Assembly: GCF_047777955.1 (NCBI RefSeq)
Contig: NZ_CP180537.1
Span: forward strand, 2,604,001 to 2,668,000
Direction: 5' to 3'
Length of the DNA: 64,000 bases
DNA from: Didemnitutus sp047777955
GTDB lineage: Bacteria; Verrucomicrobiota; Verrucomicrobiia; Opitutales; Opitutaceae
Of this stretch, positions 1 through 6,942 are shown piece after piece. The position numbers and the translations under genes are program-made. The notes under the pieces are model-generated. The model made no database searches and had not been told where the DNA came from. It was given only the letters and a program-made list of their open reading frames with translations. Every line of letters begins with the position of its first letter. Positions within the stretch are counted from its first letter, which is position 1.

Positions 1-25
1 GGTTTCCCTCTTTCGTATGTTTCGT

Positions 26-183
26 GTGTTTCGTGGGCACCCGTCCGTTCGAGGGCCGTTGGGACAACGGCCCCTACCCTCGGCGACCGCGCGTTTCTTC
101 GGTAGGGGCGCTTGTCCCCAAGCGCCCTGGCGCTCGCGATGCGATGTCCCGGTCGAGGGCGGTTGAGGGCAACCGCCCCTACC
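26..183. repeat. Block of three related hairpin repeats, copy 1
   Basis: Three related imperfect palindromes of 27-28 nt occur in close succession: 52-78, 101-128 (inverted orientation) and 156-183. Each has arms of the form AGGGCSSTTG and CAASSGCCCCTACC. The block, with its T/G-rich leader containing TTTCGTGTG, reappears at 866-1047 on the other side of the 21-bp tandem array. The form resembles REP/BIME-type extragenic palindromes. No RAYT transposase is present in the window. Confidence 0.8.
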
Positions 184-302
184 TTACGAGCGCCCCCGTC
201 GCGGACAGGGGCTCCTCAATTGCGCTGCGCCTGGGGTGCGGTGCTTCCGGTCACTTCGCGCCTGCGGCGCCGCACCGGACTCTTGAATCAACCACTTGCG
301 CA

Positions 303-785
303 ATTGCTTGACCGCAGTGGGTCATTGCTTCTCGCGAGAGGGTCATTGCTTCACTCGCCGAGCTCATTGTTTTACACGCCGACCCGATTGTTTGAGCTGC
401 CGACCTCATTGCTTGAGGCGCTGAGGCGATTGTTTGACCGCCGTGCGTCATTGTTTCCCACGCCAACCCGATTGTTTTACACGCCAAGGCGATTGTTTAC
501 ACGGACGACCCGATTGCTTGAACCGCCGAGCTCATTGTTTGAGCCGCCAACTCAATTGTTTCGTTTCCCAACTCAATTGCTGCGCCTCCCGACTCAATTG
601 CTTCGTGGCCCGGCTCTATTGTTTCGCCGGACGAGTCCCTTGTTTTGCCGGACGGCTCGATTGTTTGGTCGGACGAGATCGTTGTTTTAAAGCGCGACCG
701 AGTTGCGAGAAAGTCTGAACGTGTTGCTTTGAGGTCCGAGGCTGTTGCTTGGATAGACGAGGCTGTTGCTCGAAAGCGCGTCCGG
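303..785. repeat. Array of 23 tandem 21-bp units with a conserved 7-nt core
   Basis: Twenty-three consecutive units start exactly every 21 nt from 303 to 765. Each begins with [A/G/C]TTG[C/T]TT (mostly ATTGYTT), followed by 14 nt that differ from unit to unit. The last five units drift to GTTG. A period divisible by three leaves several frames open on both strands, so heptapeptide-repeat proteins could be translated. No frame has a convincing ribosome binding site, and the reverse frame has a stop near 494-496. At 10.5 bp per turn the cores fall on one face of the helix, so phased protein-binding sites or a structural DNA element are also possible. Function unknown. Confidence 0.85.
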
Positions 786-865
786 GACATCGCGCCATCG
801 GTCGGGTGATTCGCGGCGATTCGCGTTCATTCGCGGGCGGGCCGGTTTGTTTTCGTGTTTTGGGT

Positions 866-1060
866 GTGCTTCGTAGGCGTCAACCCGTTCGAGGGCCGTT
901 GGGACAACGGCCCCTACCCTCGGCGACCGCGGGCCTCGCCGGTAGGGGCGCTTGTCCCCAAGCGCCCTTGCGTCCGCGGCGTGGCGACCCGTGCGAGGGC
1001 GGTTGGGGACTACCGAGCGTAGCGACATCGGACACCGCCCCCACCCTGGGATGCGCGTCT
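866..1060. repeat. Block of three related hairpin repeats, copy 2
   Basis: This repeats the block at 26-183. Hairpins lie at 892-918 and 941-968 (inverted), with nearly identical sequence from about 886 to 970. The third hairpin (arms 996-1008 and 1033-1047) has a 24-nt insertion in its loop at 1009-1032 that can itself fold. The block ends just beyond the stop codon of the GH42 gene on the minus strand, so it may also affect transcript ends there. Apart from the two hairpin blocks and the 21-bp array, I see no gene in 1-1076. Confidence 0.75.
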
Positions 1061-1076
1061 TTGGGGCGGTGACCGG

Positions 1077-3203
1077 CTAGGATTTGAGGCGGCGCACCAA
1101 CACCGCGACGCCGTAGCGCGGGAGGCTGAGCTTGGTCACCTCGCCGCCCTGGAGGACGTCGGTCATCGCTCCGGGAAGGGCGATCTTCTGCGGACCGGCG
1201 GAGAAATTGGTGAAGATAAAAACCTCGCGGTCGGCGGCGACGCGGCGGCCGACGCTCACGCGATCGGGCACGGGGATGACGGGCGAATCGACGTGGGCCA
1301 TCGCGGTCCACTGTTGCGCGAGCGTCTGCATGAGCGGCTGGTCGACGACGGCGCCGAGGTAGGTGATCGTGCCCTGTCCCACGCGGCGGCGGATCGCGGC
1401 GGGCTGGCCGGTGAGCCAGTCGTTGCCGGCGCCGTAGCGGAGGAGCACTTCGATGGCACCCGAGGTTGAGAGTTGAGGGTTGAGAGTTGAGAGCTGGGCG
1501 GCGGGGAGCGACGCGAGTGTCTCGGCCCAGACGGTCGCGCGGCCGCTGCCCCACTCGCCCGCGACGGGCACGTCCTCGAGCAAGGCGTAGAACTGCTCCA
1601 CGCGTCCGCCGAGCGTGGCGACGAGCGGGCCGGGCTGGCGCTGGGTGTTGAGGGCGTTGAACTCGTTCTTCATACCCGTGCGCGGTCCGAGCACGAGGTG
1701 TCCGCCCGCCTCGACCCAGGCGGTGAGCTTCTGCGCCAGGGCGGCGGAGACGACGTTGAGGCTCGGCGCGACGATGAGCTTGTAGCGCGCGAGGTCCATC
1801 GCGGGCGTGACGATGTCGACCGACTGCGTCTGCCGTCGGAGGGCCTTGTAATAGCTGTGCAGGACCTCGAGCTGCTCGTAGCGGTTGCTGAAGCGGTTGA
1901 AGTCGATCGCCCAGCGGCTGTCGTAATCGTGGATCAGCGCCACCTGGGAGACCGGCGACGTGCCGGCGATGACCGGCGCGGCCTGCGCGAACTCGCGGCC
2001 GGCCTGCGCGGCCTCGGCGTAGACGGGCACCGGCTCGCCGTCCGGGCCGACGAGCGAGCCGTGGTATTGTTCCTGGCCGTTGAGCGCGCTGCGCCATTGC
2101 CAGTAGGCGACGCAATCGGCGCCGTGCGCGACCGCGTGCCACGCCATCGCGCGCGTCTCGCCCCGGTCGAGGGAGTTGCTGACGCTCGACCAGTCGACGA
2201 AGCCCGGCGGCATCTCGAGCACCCAGAAGTTGCGCTGCTTCCAGCCGCGCACGAGGTCGTGCGTCGAGCCGCTGCGGTCGGGATCGAGGTGGCCGGTGCC
2301 GTTGCGCGAGCTGTCGGCGTAGCCGGCGCCGAGGTATTCGTCCCAGGAGATGACGTCGTAGTCGGCCGCGATGAGCTGGCGGTTGAAGCGGTTGGCCCAG
2401 CCGACGCCGCCGAGGTTGGTGGTGATGAGCTGGCGCGGCTCGACGTGCGCGCGGAGGACGGCGATCTGGTTGCGCTGGAAGGCGAGCCAGGTGTCGGTGA
2501 CGTAGCGCTTGTAGTCGAGCAGCAGGCCGGGGTTGGCGCGGCCGGTGGTCATGGGAATCTGGCTCCACTGGCTGTAGGTCTGCGACCAGTAGGCCGTCAT
2601 CCAGTGCCGGTTGAGGAGGTCGAGCGAGCCGTAGCGCTTTTCCAGCCACGCGTGCCAGCCGCGGCGCGACTCGTCGTCGAACGAATCCTCGGTGAACTCG
2701 TTGCCGATCTGCCAGGCGACGACGTGGGGATTGTGGCCGAAGCGCTCGGCGAGCTGCGTGACGATCTTGGCGCAGAGCTCGCGGTATTTCGCGCTGGCGA
2801 TGGAGAAGTGGCGGCGCGAGCCGTGTTGGAGCTGCTTGCCGTCCTCGCCGACGCGGAGGACCTCGGGATACTTGGTCGTCAGCCAGGCCGGCGGCGTGTC
2901 GGTGGGCGTGCCGATGATCGTGACCATCCCGTGCCGCGCCGCGGCGGCGACGGCGCGCTCCATCCAGTCGAGTTGGTAGTTGCCCTCGCTCGGCTCGAGG
3001 CTGCTCCAGGCGAATTCGCCGATGCGCACCATGTTGAGGCCGGCCGCCTGCATGCGCGCGAGATCGGCCTCCCAGGTCGCCTCGGACCACTGCTCGGGAT
3101 ACCAGGCGGCGCCATACATGAGCGGCGGGACGCTCGCGGCGCGCGCCGCGAGGACGACGGCAGCGAGGGCGAGGAACGAAACGAGACGACGGAGCGATTG
3201 CAT
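1077..3203 (-). CDS. Secreted GH42 beta-galactosidase / alpha-L-arabinopyranosidase-like enzyme
   Basis: A 708-aa glycoside hydrolase of family 42. A Sec signal peptide occupies about residues 1-23 (arginine pair, then LVSFLALAAVVLA). The TIM barrel starts with MYGAAWYPEQW. The acid/base glutamate is in AWQIGNEF (E169) and the likely nucleophile in FWVLEMPPG (E330). A trimerisation/glutamine-amidotransferase-like domain and a small C-terminal domain follow. GH42 enzymes remove terminal beta-D-galactose, or in some cases alpha-L-arabinopyranose, from oligosaccharides. The start was chosen for the signal peptide; the long open frame upstream is shadow. It lies 14 bp after the GH2 gene, so the two are probably co-transcribed. 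Residues about 570-579 (QLSTLNPQLS) are encoded by a simple repeat also found upstream of araA. Confidence 0.93.
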   Translation of the reverse strand: MQSLRRLVSFLALAAVVLAARAASVPPLMYGAAWYPEQWSEATWEADLARMQAAGLNMVRIGEFAWSSLEPSEGNYQLDWMERAVAAAARHGMVTIIGTPTDTPPAWLTTKYPEVLRVGEDGKQLQHGSRRHFSIASAKYRELCAKIVTQLAERFGHNPHVVAWQIGNEFTEDSFDDESRRGWHAWLEKRYGSLDLLNRHWMTAYWSQTYSQWSQIPMTTGRANPGLLLDYKRYVTDTWLAFQRNQIAVLRAHVEPRQLITTNLGGVGWANRFNRQLIAADYDVISWDEYLGAGYADSSRNGTGHLDPDRSGSTHDLVRGWKQRNFWVLEMPPGFVDWSSVSNSLDRGETRAMAWHAVAHGADCVAYWQWRSALNGQEQYHGSLVGPDGEPVPVYAEAAQAGREFAQAAPVIAGTSPVSQVALIHDYDSRWAIDFNRFSNRYEQLEVLHSYYKALRRQTQSVDIVTPAMDLARYKLIVAPSLNVVSAALAQKLTAWVEAGGHLVLGPRTGMKNEFNALNTQRQPGPLVATLGGRVEQFYALLEDVPVAGEWGSGRATVWAETLASLPAAQLSTLNPQLSTSGAIEVLLRYGAGNDWLTGQPAAIRRRVGQGTITYLGAVVDQPLMQTLAQQWTAMAHVDSPVIPVPDRVSVGRRVAADREVFIFTNFSAGPQKIALPGAMTDVLQGGEVTKLSLPRYGVAVLVRRLKS
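1465..1494. repeat. GTTGAGAG-type simple repeat inside the GH42 gene
   Basis: A run of GTTGAGA/GTTGAGG units, 29-30 nt long, within the GH42 coding sequence and read in frame. A copy differing at one position lies at 37446-37474 between araB and araA. The matching 29-nt unit in a gene and in an intergenic gap suggests a dispersed repeat rather than chance. Confidence 0.7.
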
Positions 3204-3217
3204 GATGGCGAAGGGGA

Positions 3218-5637
3218 TCAGCGGACGGTGGAGCGCAGTTTCAGGGTGACGGTCTTCAATTCCGGGGCGGAGACGCGCACGGTGATCTCGCCTCCGATGT
3301 CGCGCGAGCGCAGCACGGCGAGGGCGCGGCCCTGGTGGAGCGAACGCGTCGGGCCGGTGTAGGGCTCCATCGACGTGAGGTCGGCGTTGCCCAGCGCGAG
3401 CAGCGTGGCGGCGCCGGAAACCTCGACGGTGACCGGGGCCGACGCCGTCGGCACCCAGGTGCCGTTGGCGTCCAGCGCCTCGATGCTGAGGTAGACGAGA
3501 TCCTGCGCGTCGGGACGCAGGCGCGCGCGGTCGGCGGTCACCCGCAGTTCCACCGGCCGGCCGGCGGTGCGCAGCGGGAAGCGCTCGACCTCGCGGCCGC
3601 CGCTCAGGCCGACCGCGACGAGTTCGCCGGGCGCATAGGGCACGGTGAACTGCGCGCGGAACTCGTGGGCGCGATCCGTCGGCTGTTCGCCCAGGGAACG
3701 GCCGTTGAGCTCGAGCCGCACCGCGTCGTGGCGCGAGTAGACCTCGACGCTCAGCGGCTTGCCCTCGTGGCCCGGCCAGGTCCAGCTCGGCAGCGTGGGA
3801 GGGAGCGACCACGGCGTGACGTTCCAGGGCCGGCCGTCGGGCGTCGGCGCGACGACGGCGGCGTAGAGCTTTTCCCCGCGATCCCAGACGATGGCGCGGT
3901 AGTGCGAGATGGGTTTGCGCCAGCCGATCAGGTCGATGTCGCCGCAGGCGGCGCCGTGCCACGGCCACATGCTGCCCTCCCAGTGCTTCACCGCCGGCTC
4001 GCTGGGCGGGAAGACACGGCCGATGCCGGCCTCGCCGAGGTAGTCGAGCGCGCTCCAGACGAAGTCGCCGACGACGTAGGGCTGCGCCTGCACGATGGCC
4101 CAGTTGGCGAAGATCTCGGATTGATAGGACTCGGCGGCGAGGATGACGCGCTGCGGCAGGCGCGCGTGGTCGGCCGCGTGCTGGGCGGCGAGCTCGTAAT
4201 TGTAGCCCGCGAGGTCGAGCGCGGCGAAGAGCGGGTCGAGCTGCTCCCAGTGACCGTTCTTGCCCGCGCCGTTGACGCCGGCGGACACCGGTCGCGTCGG
4301 GTCCAGCGCGCGGACGCGCGCGGCCAGTTCGCGGGCGATGCGCTGGCCCTCGGCGGTGGTGCGCTCGAACATCTCGTTGCCGATGCTCCAGATGACGACC
4401 GACGGGTGGTGGCGGTCGCGCCGCACCCAGGCGTCGACGTCGCGCGACCACTCCTCCGCGAAGAGCGTGCTGTAGTCGTGCTTGGTCTTCCCTTTAGCCC
4501 AGCCGTCGAAGATCTCGTCTATCACCAGCACGCCGAGGCGGTCGCAGGCGTCGAGGAAGGCGGGCGACGGCGGGTTGTGCGCGGTGCGGACGGCGTTGAA
4601 ACCCTCGGCGCGCAGGAGCTCGACCTTGCGCTCCTCGGCGATCGAACGGCGGCGGCGCCGAGGATGCCGGTGTCGTGGTGGACATTGCCCCCGTTGAGCT
4701 TGATCGGCGCGCCGTTCAGCTCGAGGCCCCGCTCGGCCGACCAGCGCAGCGTGCGGATGCCGAAGGGCGCCGAATACTCGTCGAGCAGTTCCTTGCCGTC
4801 GGTGAGGCGGACGGTGGCGCGGTAGAGCGCGGGGCTCGCCGGCGACCACGGCTGCGGCTGCGGGACCTTCAGCGTCGTGGTGAAGCGCGACTCGGCGCCG
4901 GCCTCGGCCCGGGCCGCGGTCTTCGTCGCCGCCACGCGCCGGCCCGTGGCGTCGTAGAGCGCGATCTCCGCCGTCACGGCGCGGGCGGTGTCGAGCGCGT
5001 TGGCGAGCGTGGTCTCGATCTCGACCGTCGCCTCCCCCGCGGCCAGGGCGCGCGTCGTCACGAAAACACCCTCGGGCGCCACCCGCACCGGCGCGGTGAC
5101 GTGCAGCCAGACGTGGCGGTAGAGGCCGGAGCCGGTGTAGAAGCGCGCGGTCGGCTGGGCGGAGTGGTCGATCCGCACCGCGACGACGTTCTCCGCGCCG
5201 AGCTTCAGGTGATTCTGCACCGCGACCGAGAACGGCGTGAAGCCGTAGGCGTGCCGTCCCACGGAGACGCCGTTGACGAAGACCTCGGCGTTCATGTAGG
5301 CGCCCTCGAACTCGAGGGTGACGAGCCGGCCCTGCCACGACTTGGAGGCGCGGAAGGTCTTCCGATACCAGCCGATGCCGTTCGCGAAGAAGCCGCCGTG
5401 GCCGGCCGAGGCCGCGTCCGCGGCGACCGGGCGCTCGATGCTCCAGTCGTGCGGCAGATCGAGTCCGCGCCAGGTCGCATCGCTGAAGTCGGCGTCGGCG
5501 GCGCCGGGGACGTCGCCGAGCTGGAACTTCCATTTCGCATCCCAGAGGTAGCGTTCGCGCGCTCCGGCGGCGACGGCGACCAGCAGGAAGAAGAGCGCCG
5601 CGGCGCGGCGGAACCGGAAGGACTTGGGGAGCAGCAT
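3218..5637 (-). pseudogene. GH2 beta-galactosidase/beta-glycosidase, interrupted by a frameshift
   Basis: A GH2 glycosidase of about 806 aa if one base is restored. Signal peptide MLLPKSFRFRRAAALFFLLV, then the jelly-roll domain (LPHDWSIERP, GFFANGIGWYRKTF), Ig-like domain, and TIM barrel with NAVRTAHNPPSPAFLDACDRLG, acid/base SIGNEM and nucleophile AAESYQSE. The frame changes near 4638-4650, where the protein passes from HHDTGILGAAA to AEERKVELLRAEGFNAVRTA; the net change is -1. Both halves are otherwise well conserved and the catalytic residues lie after the break. It may be a real lesion or a sequencing deletion in a GCC-rich run. First gene of a two-gene unit with GH42, divergent from an AraC regulator. 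Confidence 0.85.
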
Positions 5638-5700
5638 AGACGCGGGCGGATTGTTGCCGAAACGGCCGGGGTGACGAGCGCGCAATCGTGGGTGCACTTA

Positions 5701-5754
5701 CTGTATGGCAAAGGCTTGCGCCGCGGAATAGTCGGGCTGATCTTTGGCATTTAG
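5701..5754. promoter_or_regulatory. Candidate operator pair for the GH2/GH42 AraC regulator
   Basis: In the 120-bp divergent gap, CTGTATGGCAAAG (5701-5713) and CTTTGGCATTTAG (5742-5754) form an imperfect inverted pair. A similar CTTGGCATTTTCTG occurs just after the AraC gene (about 6691-6704). Sites in such a divergent gap are typical for AraC activators. Assignment rests on position and similarity only. Confidence 0.3.
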
Positions 5755-5757
5755 GAA

Positions 5758-6684
5758 ATGCCCAAGCCCCCGCCCGACTACTTCCGCTACTTCACCGACC
5801 ACCCCGACGTGGCGCGCTGGGGCCTCGGCGTGGCGGCCTGCGGCGTGGCGCTGGTGCCGCCCGGCACGCCCTACCCGCCGCAGCAGCATCCGGCGGATCA
5901 CCACTTCGACTGGTCGCACGGCCGAGTGCTCGACGCGCTGCAGATCGTGCTCATCACCGCCGGCCGCGGCACGTTCGAGTCGCACGAGCTCGGCCGGCGC
6001 GAGCTCGAGGCCGGCACGGCGGTGCTCCTCCTGCCCGGGATGTGGCACCGCTACCGGCCGGACGCGAAGACCGGCTGGTCCGAGAGCTGGGTGGAGCTGC
6101 GCGGCCCGGTGGTCGACACGCTGCGGAAGTCCGGCGTGCTCGCCGCCGCCAGCGGCCTGCGTCCCGGGGCGCTCGCCGCCGGGCTCGACGCGGCGCTGGA
6201 TGCGCTGCACCAGCACGCCCGGCGCGCCGGGCCGGGCTTCGATCCGGAGATGTCCGCCCTCGCGCTCGGCATCCTCGCCGTCTGGGCGCGAGCGGGCGAG
6301 ACGGCCCCGGCGCGCGCCCGCATGGTGCGGGCGGTGCTCGAGGCGGAGCGCTACTTCGCGGAGCACCACACCGAGGCGGTGAACGTCGAAGCGCTGGCCA
6401 GGGAGCTCGGCGTGGCCTACTCGCATTTCCGCCGCGAGTTCAAGGCGCAGACGGGATTCTCGCCCTGGAACTACGTCGTGCAGCTGCGCCTGTCCCGCGC
6501 GCGCCGCCTGCTCGCCGCGGGCGACGCCACGCTGGAGGACATCGCGACCCGGCTCGGCTTCAGTTCCGCCTTCCATCTCTCGGCGGCGTTCAAGCAGGCC
6601 TACGGCATCGCGCCGCAGCACTGGCGGGAGCAACTGCGCCAGCCGGCGCGGCGGACGGCCCGCCGTCCGGGCGAGGACGCCTGA
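5758..6684 (+). CDS. AraC-family transcriptional regulator
   Basis: A 308-aa regulator with an N-terminal cupin-like sugar-sensing domain (about 25-165, including the RGTFESHELGRRELEAGTAV stretch and the LLLPGMWHRY strand). The C-terminal double helix-turn-helix spans about 205-300: VEALARELGVAYSHFRREFK and IATRLGFSSAFHLSAAFKQA, ending in GIAPQHWREQ. It is divergent from the GH2/GH42 pair and probably activates those genes in response to a released sugar. The ATG at 5758 gives the full cupin domain. A strong terminator follows. Confidence 0.9.
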   Translation: MPKPPPDYFRYFTDHPDVARWGLGVAACGVALVPPGTPYPPQQHPADHHFDWSHGRVLDALQIVLITAGRGTFESHELGRRELEAGTAVLLLPGMWHRYRPDAKTGWSESWVELRGPVVDTLRKSGVLAAASGLRPGALAAGLDAALDALHQHARRAGPGFDPEMSALALGILAVWARAGETAPARARMVRAVLEAERYFAEHHTEAVNVEALARELGVAYSHFRREFKAQTGFSPWNYVVQLRLSRARRLLAAGDATLEDIATRLGFSSAFHLSAAFKQAYGIAPQHWREQLRQPARRTARRPGEDA

Positions 6685-6772
6685 GGGCCTTGGCATTTTC
6701 TGTAGGCGAAAGATCATCGCACCAATGGTGGACCGGGGGGTTCTGCGCTAAGCTGGCGGTGGCGGGAGGATT

Positions 6773-6808
6773 CCGGCGCGCCGCGGGGGTGGCGCGCCGG
6801 TTTTATTT
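6773..6808 (+). terminator. Rho-independent terminator after the AraC gene
   Basis: Perfect 10-bp stem CCGGCGCGCC / GGCGCGCCGG (6773-6782 and 6791-6800) with an 8-nt loop, followed by TTTTATTTT. It lies about 90 nt past the AraC stop codon. Confidence 0.85.
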
Positions 6809-6900
6809 TCAGGAGTCGGTGCCCGGTCCGCTCGCGGCGGCCGGGACCGCCCAAAGCGGACCCCGGACCCCGGCGAGTCGCCTCGCCAGAATCCGGGGCC

Positions 6901-6922
6901 TTTTAGTTCCCCCGAACTAAAA
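6901..6922. terminator. Bidirectional hairpin with A/T ends near the TonB receptor stop
   Basis: TTTTAGTT and AACTAAAA form a perfect 8-bp stem around CCCCCG. This can act in either direction and lies 20 bp after the minus-strand receptor gene. A second GC-rich palindrome (about 6862-6898) lies beyond it on the minus-strand transcript. Confidence 0.55.
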
Positions 6923-6942
6923 CTCGGGAAACGGGCAACGGC

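Noticed and set aside
112..690. Long open frame through the 21-bp array on the plus strand (Leu/Phe every seventh residue)
   Set aside because: It opens from a TTG inside a palindromic repeat and has no ribosome binding site. Other frames on both strands are also open because the period is a multiple of three, so coding is not supported above the alternatives.
303..785. CRISPR array
   Set aside because: The constant part is only 7 nt and the variable part 14 nt, both far outside CRISPR ranges, and no cas genes are present.
251..790. Two minus-strand heptad-repeat frames (QTI/ETM repeats) across the array
   Set aside because: They would look like a coiled-coil protein, but an in-frame stop at about 494-496 separates them and no start signal precedes 790. 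Kept only as one interpretation of the array.
1698..3362. Open frames antisense to GH42 and GH2
   Set aside because: No recognisable domains, low-complexity Arg/Ala/Val composition, and fully overlapped by conserved glycosidase genes.
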